A DNA stretch of 10,612 nt from Thermotogae bacterium (GTDB lineage Bacteria > Thermotogota > Thermotogae > UBA12178): assembly GCA_003641795.1 (NCBI GenBank), contig QNAP01000042.1, forward strand, positions 1-10,612, written 5' to 3'. The position numbers and the translations under genes are program-made. A model generated the notes under the pieces. The model was not told where the DNA came from. It saw nothing but the letters and a program-made list of their open reading frames with translations, and made no database searches. The first letter of the stretch is position 1, and each line of letters starts with the position of its first letter. Of this stretch, positions 1 to 6,932 are shown piece by piece.

Positions 1-333
1 ATACTCGGCCAACTCTTGGGAGGTTTCAATCTTTTGAAAGACGAGCTCAACAACCCTGTCGGTTCCCCTCTGTCGAATCTCTCTCAAACGCGCTCCTTTC
101 AGTTTCTTTCTAAGAAAACTCCCGAAAGGAGCGAGAACATCGACAGCCTCTCGAGGCCAATCCAACAGATAAACCGCACTCACACCTGGCTCTGCGTTGA
201 CAACAATGCACCCATTGGAAAAGATCAGATAAAGCCTCGATTTTGCAGGTGCGTAGACCTGTTTCAGCCTTTCGGTATGAAAAGAACGTAGTTGAGTGAC
301 AATCTTTCGCAGAATGACCCCATCCACAGGCAT
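1..333 (-). CDS. rqcH: RqcH / NFACT-family ribosome quality control protein, N-terminal part (runs off the left edge)
   Basis: This is the first 111 residues of an NFACT protein (RqcH in Bacillus, older name fibronectin-binding protein FbpA). Family members bind 60S or 50S subunits blocked by peptidyl-tRNA; in bacteria RqcH recruits tRNA-Ala to add an alanine tail that marks the stalled chain for degradation. Seen here: the family-type start MPVDGVILRKIV, the NFACT-N core with a Tyr-Leu-Ile-Phe strand near residues 34-38, LRKKLKGARL near 74-83, and an Asp-Arg pair at 92-93 in GTDRVVEL, which I align with the DR motif needed for tRNA binding in RqcH. The coiled-coil and NFACT-R parts lie outside the window. 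ATG is the only sensible start, because a TAA lies in frame two codons upstream. The gene starts 7 bases after the rho stop and has no clear Shine-Dalgarno, so translation may be coupled to rho. Confidence 0.85.
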   Translation of the reverse strand, partial: MPVDGVILRKIVTQLRSFHTERLKQVYAPAKSRLYLIFSNGCIVVNAEPGVSAVYLLDWPREAVDVLAPFGSFLRKKLKGARLREIRQRGTDRVVELVFQKIETSQELAEY

Positions 334-340
334 GGATTAC

Positions 341-1651
341 TCAGACCGTCCGAGCCTTTTCGAGGTCGATGAGAGCGAGGAAATCCTCGTTAGACTCAGT
401 TTCCCTGAACTTGCTCAGGATCAGCTTAAGACCTTCCTCTTCCGTCATACTGGCAAGCATGCGACGCAGGATCCAAAGCTTCTTGAGCTGATCTTCGCGA
501 AGAAGAAGTTCTTCTTTTCGAGTACCAGAAAGTTGGAGGTTGATAGCCGGAAAGACGCGCTTATTTGCCAAGTCTCTTGAAAGTACCAGCTCCATGTTTC
601 CGGTTCCCTTGAACTCCTCGAATATGACCTCGTCCATACGACTTCCCGTCTCTACCAATGCGGTAGCCACAATGGTAAGGCTCCCGCCTTCCTCGATGTT
701 CCGGGCTGCGCCAAAGAAGTGCTTAGGTTTGTAGAGAGCTGCGGGATCGACACCACCGGAAAGCAACTTTCCGCTAGGTGGGACGTAAATATTGTATGCC
801 CTAGCAAGGCGAGTGATGCTGTCGAGGAGTATCACCACGTCATACCCAAACTCCACGAGTCGCTTAGCATGCTCGAGGGCCATCTCCGCTACCTTTATCT
901 GCTTGTCCGCGGGAAGGTCGAAAGGTGCAGCGATAACGGTGGCGTCCACAGAGCGGCGGATGTCTGTCACTTCTTCTGGCCGCTCGTCGATGAGAAGAAC
1001 GATTCTGTAAGTGTCGGGATGGTTGGCTGCAACACCGTTGGCGATATCCTTGAGCAACCAAGTCTTTCCGGCCTTTGGCGGAGCCACTATCAGTCCACGT
1101 TGGCCTTTCCCAATAGGAGCGAAGAGGTCGATGATTCTGGTACTATAGACTTCTCTTTCTGTTTCGAGGATATACTGTTGATCTGGATAGATGGGCGTGA
1201 GATTCTCGAATCCAACCCGCTCTTTCGAAAGCTCTGGAGGAGCGTTGTTGATAGCCTCGATTCTTAGCATGGCATAGAACTTCTCGCCTTCTTTTGGAGG
1301 TCTAGCTTGCCCTGCTACGATGTCCCCGGTCATGAGATTGAACTTGCGTATCTGAGATTGGGATACGTAGATGTCGTTGGAGCTTGGCAGCAAGCTGTAG
1401 TCCAGACTACGCAGAAAACCGTAACCTTCCGGCATCACCTCAAGCACACCTTGATAGAAAAAGTAACCGTAGGACTCGGTCTGTGCTTTGAGGATGGCGA
1501 AGATGAGCTCTTTCTTGCGCATGGTGGAGTAGTTGGAAATACCGTAATTTCGTGCCAAAGAGTAAAGCTCTTTCAGCGACATCTCCTGAAGCTTGTTGAT
1601 GTCGATTTCGACGCCTTTTACTTCGTCTTTGTTGCTTCCGTTTTCAGTCAA
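341..1651 (-). CDS. rho: transcription termination factor Rho
   Basis: Rho is a hexameric RNA-dependent ATPase/helicase that ends transcription of untranslated RNA in the cytoplasm. Numbering from the longer possible GTG start at 1660 (439 residues), the order is an N-terminal Rho_N helical domain (about 21-60), an RNA-binding cold-shock-like domain (about 65-140) and a RecA-type motor. The motor shows a Walker A loop APPKAGKT at 193-200, the DERPEEVTD segment at 225-233, a Walker B strand VVILLDSITRLARAYN at 275-290, the Q-loop region SGGVDPAAL at 301-309 and the R-loop region SGTRKEEL at 378-385. Length is normal, without the large insertion some Rho proteins carry. I prefer TTG at 1651: the sequence GGAGGTGA sits 5 bases before it, whereas the GTG at 1660 lies inside that ribosome-binding site. 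The gene follows the HD-protein stop directly and precedes rqcH by 7 bases. No Rho autoregulatory leader is visible. Confidence 0.97.
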   Translation of the reverse strand: MTENGSNKDEVKGVEIDINKLQEMSLKELYSLARNYGISNYSTMRKKELIFAILKAQTESYGYFFYQGVLEVMPEGYGFLRSLDYSLLPSSNDIYVSQSQIRKFNLMTGDIVAGQARPPKEGEKFYAMLRIEAINNAPPELSKERVGFENLTPIYPDQQYILETEREVYSTRIIDLFAPIGKGQRGLIVAPPKAGKTWLLKDIANGVAANHPDTYRIVLLIDERPEEVTDIRRSVDATVIAAPFDLPADKQIKVAEMALEHAKRLVEFGYDVVILLDSITRLARAYNIYVPPSGKLLSGGVDPAALYKPKHFFGAARNIEEGGSLTIVATALVETGSRMDEVIFEEFKGTGNMELVLSRDLANKRVFPAINLQLSGTRKEELLLREDQLKKLWILRRMLASMTEEEGLKLILSKFRETESNEDFLALIDLEKARTV

Positions 1652-1656
1652 GCGTC

Positions 1657-1664
1657 TCACCTCC
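1657..1664 (-). promoter_or_regulatory. Shine-Dalgarno deciding the rho start
   Basis: On the minus strand the bases read GGAGGTGA, a full 8-base complement to the usual 16S 3' end. It covers the HD-protein stop codon (TGA at 1659-1657) and the alternative GTG at 1660. The next in-frame start, TTG at 1651, lies 5 bases downstream at the expected spacing. Confidence 0.7.
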
Positions 1665-2727
1665 CAATTAACTCATCTAAATCTGACAGAATGATACTGG
1701 CTTCTTCGACATCGAGGGACTCCAACTCCCGTACCATCTGCTCCTTCGAGATGATGAAGACCTTCTGTGTATTACCAGTCTCAAGTTCGAACTCACATTC
1801 CACTATGCTCCCAAGAAGATCCGCCGCCCTGACGATCCTACCCGTTTTACCTTCGAAAGGCTTCAGTGCCGCCTCCATGACCACACATTTCAGAGGTTCG
1901 GGAAGAAGCGGAAGAAGACGTTCAGAAACAACCTTTAGTTCGACTTTCTCCACAATCTTTTCAAACCCTTCCACCCTGCGCTTGGTGGGAGATATGATGT
2001 CACCCGTAAAGGCTTCCGGTACGTCGTGAAACATAGCTCGAACGAAGACATCTAACACGTCGGATTCCTCGAGACCTTGCCACCTGGCCATCAGATAGGC
2101 CATGAAGACAACGAAAAAAGAGTGGTCTGCCACCGTGGTTTTCAAATGCCTGTAATGCATATTCCAACGTTGTGCATACACCATGGGTCTCAGTAAAGTC
2201 AACACTTCCACTGCTATGTTGTACAATCCTCTCGTTTGCGAGTCCAGTAGTTGTCGCTTCATCTGCTCAATAGATTGCTTCGCTTCGCTATAAAAATCAG
2301 GAAAGAACTGATGGTTCGTATGCGCTTCCACTTCTGCTGCTGCCAGACTCGCGACAGCGTTCAACTTGTCCGCATCGCTTTCTTCAGTCATCAACGCTTT
2401 TATCCTTTCTCTGAGAGTAGGGGGAGTGAGATTCAAAACCTCTTCCACTGCGGAACCATAGACCTCTTTCCACTTGTGAGGTGCTTCTTTGAAGATCAAC
2501 TCCTTGGTGTCGAAAGAAATGTCTGAGAGCACACACTTTGGCAACACCTTAAGCAAGATCGATTCTAAAGGAGTCAGAAGCCCTTCGCCCAAGTGCTCTG
2601 CCAAAAGCAACCGAGCTATCAGCGAAAAGAGTACATTGCTCGCTTCCGTTGCTACCTCTAATACGGGTTTGTTGTTCCATCGCTTCATTGAGAGGGCTTT
2701 AAAAGCTAAAGCGAGAAGCTCCGTCAA
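1657..2727 (-). CDS. tandem HD-domain (YfbR/5'-deoxynucleotidase-like) protein with a degenerate first unit
   Basis: 356 residues. The C-terminal half (about 180-350) has the signature of YfbR-like HD phosphohydrolases, which remove phosphate from 5'-deoxynucleotides: Arg-Trp at 187-188, His at 202 in VADHS, the HD pair at 234-235 in FHDVPEAFTGDI, Glu at 238, Asp at 243 and the last metal ligand Asp at 303 in RAADLLG. The N-terminal half (about 14-165) follows the same pattern, with KRWNNK against QRWNMH and KLNAVASLAAAEVEA against RIVRAADLLGSIVEC. Its ligands are replaced: the His of DHS is Ala29, the HD pair is missing and the last Asp is Ser127. I infer a duplication in which the first copy became non-catalytic. 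The start is TTG, overlapping the trigger factor stop as TTGA; a strong GGAGGAGG lies 13 bases upstream. An ATG at codon 14 lacks a ribosome-binding site. The substrate is not known. Confidence 0.8.
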   Translation of the reverse strand: MTELLALAFKALSMKRWNNKPVLEVATEASNVLFSLIARLLLAEHLGEGLLTPLESILLKVLPKCVLSDISFDTKELIFKEAPHKWKEVYGSAVEEVLNLTPPTLRERIKALMTEESDADKLNAVASLAAAEVEAHTNHQFFPDFYSEAKQSIEQMKRQLLDSQTRGLYNIAVEVLTLLRPMVYAQRWNMHYRHLKTTVADHSFFVVFMAYLMARWQGLEESDVLDVFVRAMFHDVPEAFTGDIISPTKRRVEGFEKIVEKVELKVVSERLLPLLPEPLKCVVMEAALKPFEGKTGRIVRAADLLGSIVECEFELETGNTQKVFIISKEQMVRELESLDVEEASIILSDLDELIGR

Positions 2728-4037
2728 CTTTCTTCACTTTCCTCCTCCGGCACACCCTCTGTCTCCTCTTGTGAGTTTTCCGCGTTGTCGGCGTTCATAT
2801 CAAATTCTTCCACACGGATATTCTGCAATACGTGAGCTCCCACTTTTTGTTCATAGAGATTCCTCACTATTTTCCAGAAGAGCTCCTTGCTTGAGAAAAT
2901 CTCTTTCTTCGCTCGTTCCGGTGTCGTGGACCACGTGGGAGCCATCTTTTCAACGAACTCCGCAATTTCCTCTTCTGTTATGGACAAGTCGTGCCTGCTT
3001 CCATAGACCACGGGAACGAGACGAGCTTTTAAAGCCTCCACAAGCTCCTCTCTGATAGCTTTTGTGAGCTCCTCCTCGGAACCAGCGTTTTCTACGGCCT
3101 TTTCGTACTTGCCTTCGCTCTTCAACCGTTTGATGTGCTCGTTCACCATGAGTTCCAACGTGCGATCAGAAACGTGGAGCTTCGAAGCTTCCACTAACTC
3201 TTTAAGAGCGAGAGAAGGGAGGACGTCTGCTTTAAGATCTTCGTACTCCCTCTCCCCACTCTTGCGAAGATCTGCCTTCAAATCATCAAGAGTTTTGTAT
3301 TTTTCGTCTACAAAAGCGGCAAACTCGTCGTCCAGCTCGGGCAATATCTTCCTGTAAACCTGCTCGATCACACCTTGCAGTTTGTAGCGGGGTTCACCCG
3401 CTTCTTCTTCAACAACGAAGGTGTCGATCTTTGCACCTGACTTCTTACCGATCAGTGCGTCCTCCAGCCATTTCAAAGCATCGACGTTTACTTCCGTTGA
3501 TTGGTCCTCTCTCACAACTTCTCCAGTCTCTTTGTCGACGATCTTGTACCTCAACCTCACCAAATCTCCTTTTTCGATTTCTTCTTCTTTCGGTTCGAGT
3601 ATCGCCTTTTCCTTTCTTAAAGTTTCCAGATTGCTTTCGACTATATTCTCCAAAACCGAGTCCTTACTTGGAAATTTCACCTTCAGCTCGCCGAGATCGG
3701 GGAGTTCGACTTCGGGTTCCCAGTGCAGTTCTAACTCCACGGTTATACCGTCTTCGTTTCGCTCTTCGGAGAGCATCTTCGGATCCAAGAGCAAGCCGTC
3801 ACTCCGATCGTCAAGCCACATCTCCACGAGTTCGTCCACAATCTCCTTCTCGAAGTACTCCGGGAAGCGTATCCTGAGAATAGATTTCGGCACTTTTCCT
3901 CTTCTAAAACCAGGTAGTTCTATCTCCCGGTTCAACTTTGCTGCCAAGCGACCTTCCGCTCTTTCCACATCTTCCTTTGAAAACACTACCTTCACTTTTT
4001 CGTAGTTTTGATCCTTCTCTACCGTTGTGAAATTCAC
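2724..4037 (-). CDS. tig: trigger factor (ribosome-bound chaperone)
   Basis: Trigger factor docks beside the ribosomal exit tunnel, on protein L23, and shields emerging chains in the cytoplasm. Of 437 residues, about 1-115 form the ribosome-binding domain with the signature LPGFRRGKVPKSI, its GFRRGKVP at 43-50. About 150-235 form the FKBP-like domain, including KGDLVRLRYKI, the LEDALIGKKSGAKI stretch and the family-typical exit sequence ILPELDDEFAAFV. The helical C-terminal chaperone domain extends to about 415. The last 20 or so residues are an acidic tail rich in Glu, Ser and Asn, likely disordered. The start is GTG, 8 bases after GGAGG (4049-4045 on the minus strand), which is well spaced. 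The gene begins 13 bases after the phosphoesterase stop and its own stop overlaps the HD-gene start, pointing to cotranscription and coupled translation. Prolyl isomerase activity cannot be judged from sequence alone. Confidence 0.95.
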   Translation of the reverse strand: MNFTTVEKDQNYEKVKVVFSKEDVERAEGRLAAKLNREIELPGFRRGKVPKSILRIRFPEYFEKEIVDELVEMWLDDRSDGLLLDPKMLSEERNEDGITVELELHWEPEVELPDLGELKVKFPSKDSVLENIVESNLETLRKEKAILEPKEEEIEKGDLVRLRYKIVDKETGEVVREDQSTEVNVDALKWLEDALIGKKSGAKIDTFVVEEEAGEPRYKLQGVIEQVYRKILPELDDEFAAFVDEKYKTLDDLKADLRKSGEREYEDLKADVLPSLALKELVEASKLHVSDRTLELMVNEHIKRLKSEGKYEKAVENAGSEEELTKAIREELVEALKARLVPVVYGSRHDLSITEEEIAEFVEKMAPTWSTTPERAKKEIFSSKELFWKIVRNLYEQKVGAHVLQNIRVEEFDMNADNAENSQEETEGVPEEESEES

Positions 4038-4050
4038 AAGATCTCCCTCC

Positions 4051-4536
4051 TCAAAGTTCTAAGATCTCCCACTTCCTTGTTCTTGGATCCAAGAGTACAC
4101 AAGTCGCCCTTTCTGTGAGGTAACCACACGCTTCTCCAGGATTTATGACGAGGGTCTTACCTCGTTCTTCGATCTTCAGCTCATGAGTGTGCCCATAAAA
4201 GATAAAATCGTATCTTCCGCTCTCTGCTGCTGCAAGGAGAAGCACCGGTTCGTGCATGATGAGTATTCTTTTCCCTTCCATTTCCAATTCGGTTGGGTGA
4301 GGAGAAAACTTCCCATCGGAACGTCTCGACAAAAACAAGCGATCTCCATCATTGTTACCAAAAACCCCGATGTATTTTATCCCACTCTTTTCAAAGAGAG
4401 GAATCACAAAAGGTGAGACCACATCTCCACAATGAAAAATCCACTCAACACCCGCCTCTTTCGCGTAACTGAGAGCTCTTTGCACCTTCTCCAGTCGGTC
4501 GTGCGTGTCAGATATCACCATCCACACTCTCTTCAC
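4051..4536 (-). CDS. MJ0936/YfcE-type metallophosphoesterase
   Basis: A small calcineurin-like phosphoesterase of 161 residues, the usual length of the MJ0936/YfcE family, whose members cleave phosphodiesters with two metal ions. All family motifs are present in order: SDTHD (Asp10, His12), CGDVV (Asp38), GNND (Asn61), MHEP (His95) and GHTHE (His116, His118), followed by VINPGE at 130-135. The active site therefore looks intact; the natural substrate is unknown. It overlaps the end of the CRP-like gene upstream by 29 bases and precedes tig by 13. The start is unsettled: the GTG at 4536 gives the family-like MKRVWMVISDTHD, but its GGAGG is only 2 bases away. A GTG three codons later (4527) has better spacing. 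Cyclic nucleotides are one possible substrate given the neighbours, but this is speculation. Confidence 0.9.
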   Translation of the reverse strand: MKRVWMVISDTHDRLEKVQRALSYAKEAGVEWIFHCGDVVSPFVIPLFEKSGIKYIGVFGNNDGDRLFLSRRSDGKFSPHPTELEMEGKRILIMHEPVLLLAAAESGRYDFIFYGHTHELKIEERGKTLVINPGEACGYLTERATCVLLDPRTRKWEILEL

Positions 4537-5065
4537 CCCCTCCGTTTTCCTGGGCGTACGTTGACTTTTCTACCAAAAAACCCTCTTCATCGATGGTGAG
4601 AGAGCACTTTTCCAAAAGCTCGATGTCTACAGGTCCTGCCATGAGGAGTTCTGCATCATGAATGCTTAACTTAGTACCATAGCGCCGTGCTCTGTTCCAC
4701 AGAAACCCAAGTAGACGCTCCTCATCCCTGAGGCGACGCATGGTATATTCTGAAAAGGTCGTCCGCACGAATCGCTGCATGTTGGAAAAGATCCTCGGTT
4801 GCTCCTTCAACAGGTTTTCAAACTCTTTAAGTGGAAGTATCAACGCTTCCACCTTTGTCAGAGCCTCATACGTACACCATGCTCGGCCTGACAGAAGCGC
4901 TTCAAGGCCTATGAACCCGTTGGGGAAAACGGTATAAACGGTTTCGCGTCCTTCAGAAGACAAACGACTGGCAAAACTCACACCACCGAGTTGTATGAGA
5001 ACCGTATCGAGAGGCGCTGACTGTATCTGGATAACCTCACCTGGAAAAAAGCGTTCTTTACGCAT
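4508..5065 (-). CDS. CRP/FNR-like protein with cyclic-nucleotide-binding fold and eroded winged-helix end
   Basis: 185 residues. About 5-90 match a cyclic-nucleotide-binding beta-roll: FFPGEVIQI opening strands, NGFIGLEALLSG at 49-60 where CRP has its phosphate-binding cassette, and a closing ALILPLKEFENLL. The cassette lacks the Gly-Glu and Arg-Ser/Thr-Ala pair that hold cAMP, since ALLSGRAWCTYEAL has no matching Arg. Another ligand or none is therefore likely, as in FNR and CooA relatives. About 91-112 resemble the long dimer helix. About 116-168 are the size of a CRP winged helix and end in the typical LTIDEEGFLVE, but the recognition helix is weakly conserved (AGPVDIELLEK), so DNA binding is doubtful. 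The C-terminal tail is Gly/Glu-rich. The ATG lies inside the end of the upstream gene (8-base overlap), with GGGAG 10 bases ahead. It is paired with a second CRP-like protein directly upstream. Confidence 0.7.
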   Translation of the reverse strand: MRKERFFPGEVIQIQSAPLDTVLIQLGGVSFASRLSSEGRETVYTVFPNGFIGLEALLSGRAWCTYEALTKVEALILPLKEFENLLKEQPRIFSNMQRFVRTTFSEYTMRRLRDEERLLGFLWNRARRYGTKLSIHDAELLMAGPVDIELLEKCSLTIDEEGFLVEKSTYAQENGGGEESVDGDI

Positions 5066-5945
5066 TCATCAGCGTCTCCCTCAAGATCGCCTCAGCTTCG
5101 GTGGCCTCCTCGGAATCGGGAAACGCTACCAAAACCCGCAGTACCTCATCTTGCCACGCGGGAACACCTTGATTTCTTAAAAACCTCGAGTAGCTCATCA
5201 AAGCGCGAGCCGTCCATTCAGAATCTGGGTGGTGTAGCATCAACACAGATACGGTGGTTTCCACTGCCGATCGATCTCCAAGGACCTCCACCTTTTCCAG
5301 TAAAGTATTCAGCAGCTCTGCTGAACGCTCGGAATCGCGGAATTTTGCACTGAAGGAGAACACGTAATACATCCAGTCTAAAGGATTTTCGTCGGTACTC
5401 AACGAAGCCAAAACCAACGCATAGGCCACGTTTTCGTCGTCTGGTAGTTGTTCTGTTCTTTGTGGTGAAAAACCCTCTACCGCCCGCTGAATCACGGAAA
5501 GAGCTTGATCAACTATGGTAGGGTCTCTCACCAGTTCCAAAACCAACCGAGCGCTTTTCATCAAGTATGAAGGCTTTCCATGTTGTTTAAAATAAGCGAA
5601 AGCATCAGCTGCGAGTTCGCTTGCAGAACGCTCATGGACTCTCAGCATCTTCGCCCAAACACTCAAGAATGCTTTAAGAAACGACTGATAAACCTCCAAC
5701 CGTTGTTCTGCCAAAGAGGAGAGATCCTCAGTTCTAAAAAGAAGGCAGATCGAATTCACTTCAGCAACCACGCTTCCTTTCAATGGGATGCCGAGAACCC
5801 CCTCAAGTGGAAGAAAGAAGCTGTTACTACCGAATTTCCGCCCCAAATATGTTAACTGACCTTCAATGATGAAAATGAAGTCTTCCAAATGGGTACCTGC
5901 TTCAAAAACGCTACTACCTTTCTCGTAGGTGACCTCTATTATCAT
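5058..5945 (-). CDS. cyclic-nucleotide-binding-like domain protein with C-terminal helical (TPR-like) repeats
   Basis: 295 residues, no close functional match recognised. Residues about 4-78 have the CNB beta-roll spacing: YEKGSSVFEAGTHLEDFIFI and IIEGQLTYLG, then a shortened cassette region LEGVLGIPLKGS and a closing strand SICLLFRTEDL. The cassette residues that bind cAMP phosphate are absent. About 80-110 form a helix like the CRP dimer helix. About 110-295 is all-helical; HHPDSEWTARAL at 238-249 and FPDSEEATEAEAIL at 275-288 repeat a motif typical of TPR repeat boundaries, suggesting a protein-interaction scaffold instead of a DNA-binding end. There is no membrane segment, so it is probably cytoplasmic. 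ATG start with GAGGG about 9-13 bases upstream; it begins 21 bases after the envelope-protein stop and overlaps the next CRP-like gene by 8. A partnership between the two proteins is inferred from adjacency. Confidence 0.65.
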   Translation of the reverse strand: MIIEVTYEKGSSVFEAGTHLEDFIFIIEGQLTYLGRKFGSNSFFLPLEGVLGIPLKGSVVAEVNSICLLFRTEDLSSLAEQRLEVYQSFLKAFLSVWAKMLRVHERSASELAADAFAYFKQHGKPSYLMKSARLVLELVRDPTIVDQALSVIQRAVEGFSPQRTEQLPDDENVAYALVLASLSTDENPLDWMYYVFSFSAKFRDSERSAELLNTLLEKVEVLGDRSAVETTVSVLMLHHPDSEWTARALMSYSRFLRNQGVPAWQDEVLRVLVAFPDSEEATEAEAILRETLMNA

Positions 5946-5966
5946 GGCTCTCGACCCTCAACCCTC

Positions 5967-6629
5967 TCAAAAATCGCGGAACACGGTGAATGAGAGCAAA
6001 AATCTGTCAATGCTGTAACCCACTTGCTCTATACTGCGGATCCATCCGGCTTTGAAAACATATCCCAGACCCAAAACAACCGAACCTCTATTGAAGGGAA
6101 AGCTAAGGTGAATCGTAAACGTAACCCTGTTTCCTGACACGGGAGAATCGTTGATCTTGAAATAATTGAAGACATAACCTTCATCCGTCTGAAGCATGCT
6201 GTAGACGTATCTGTCCCACATCACTTCCAGATCGATCCGATGCAACCTAAACGTGCAACGTGCCCTAACGAAGAACCTTCCCACCTCGGATACGTTCGTG
6301 GCCACTTCCGCAGGCTCCATCAATTCTACTCCGACCCCGACGCAAGGATTGATCGATCCAAAACGTCCGCCAAAAGAAACTACCAGATGCGAGTCGGTAG
6401 CAGGGGATTCCATGTTTACCGCAGCATCACTTTCCAAGTTATAGATACCCAGAAAACCTGCACTGGTCTGCAACTTCAGGCGAGGATATCCAAGACCTAT
6501 TTCGAGACCATCAGCACCCACAGACATTTCGAATCCATCAACATTCGATAATCCCAAGCCAAGCGTAGCTGGAAAGCCAAGCGACGCAAAGCAAAAGAAG
6601 ATGAAAAGCAGAAGAACGTTCTTTTGCAT
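5967..6629 (-). CDS. exported beta-rich envelope protein, possible outer-membrane (toga) beta-barrel
   Basis: 220 residues, family not recognised. Residues 1 to about 21 (MQKNVLLLFIFFCFASLGFP) are a clear signal peptide with a short basic start and a hydrophobic core; cleavage is likely near Pro-Ala-Thr. The mature part is made of alternating hydrophobic/polar strands rich in Gly, such as LEIGLGYPRLKLQTSAGFLGIY, GSVVLGLGYVF and FLLSFTVF, and ends in Phe after an aromatic-rich strand. This fits a small outer-membrane beta-barrel with a C-terminal aromatic residue, though topology is inferred by eye. I chose ATG at 6629, where a run of six G lies 4 bases upstream; a TTG at 6641 would add four residues ahead of the signal peptide. 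The gene starts only 24 bases after the SRP RNA 3' end with no terminator between them, so it probably shares the SRP RNA promoter. Confidence 0.65.
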   Translation of the reverse strand: MQKNVLLLFIFFCFASLGFPATLGLGLSNVDGFEMSVGADGLEIGLGYPRLKLQTSAGFLGIYNLESDAAVNMESPATDSHLVVSFGGRFGSINPCVGVGVELMEPAEVATNVSEVGRFFVRARCTFRLHRIDLEVMWDRYVYSMLQTDEGYVFNYFKINDSPVSGNRVTFTIHLSFPFNRGSVVLGLGYVFKAGWIRSIEQVGYSIDRFLLSFTVFRDF

Positions 6630-6653
6630 GATGCCCCCCAATTCAACTCAGGT

Positions 6654-6926
6654 GGTGCCACGACACCACCTTCGACTTCGCAGAACCAGCAAGGTAACGT
6701 CCGTTTGGCTCCAGATGGGCTACCCCACGGCACCCAGCTAATCCCGCTTATGGCTGCTCCCTTCCGGGCCTGACCAGGTTCACGGGCAGCCGCTGCGTGG
6801 GACCCAACCTTCAACACCGCGTGGCGTCCCTACACTGACCCTGCGGGCCTCATGGTGGCCTATCGGCTCCGCATGTGGCGGGTTTCGGATACAGGGGACC
6901 GCCAACCCCCCGCCTGTCGTGGCACC
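6654..6926 (-). ncRNA. ffs: signal recognition particle RNA, bacterial large type
   Basis: This is the RNA scaffold of SRP, which binds Ffh and targets ribosomes making membrane and exported proteins. The two ends pair perfectly over 12 bp: GGTGCCACGACA at 6926-6915 with TGTCGTGGCACC at 6665-6654. The apical Ffh-binding hairpin is unmistakable: CCTGGTCAGGCCCGGAAG followed by GGAGCAGCC, with the GGAA tetraloop at 6765-6762. About 273 bases is the size of the large SRP RNA (Alu plus S domains) of Gram-positives and Thermotogae, against about 110 for 4.5S RNA. The 5' part (about 6915-6800) carries the Alu-domain GGCGG and CCGAAACCCGCC segments. The ends are set by the pairing and by a promoter 7 bases upstream; a few bases of uncertainty remain. 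There is no U-rich terminator after the 3' end. Confidence 0.96.
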
Positions 6927-6932
6927 AAATCT

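Noticed and set aside
719..1267. Plus-strand open frame of 182 codons opposite rho
   Set aside because: It is the antisense shadow of the strongly conserved Rho motor domain and has no recognisable domain or ribosome-binding site.
3421..4005. Plus-strand open frame of 194 codons, Ser/Phe-rich, opposite tig
   Set aside because: Low-complexity Ser/Phe composition is what the reverse strand of Glu/Lys-rich trigger factor codons yields; no family resemblance.
6654..6665. Closing stem of the SRP RNA as an intrinsic terminator
   Set aside because: The partner strand lies about 260 bases upstream and no U-run follows; it is the RNA's own closing helix.
6497..6817. Minus-strand open frame of 106 codons over the SRP RNA
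   Set aside because: It reads through the conserved SRP RNA structure, including the GGAA hairpin, and into the next gene in another frame.
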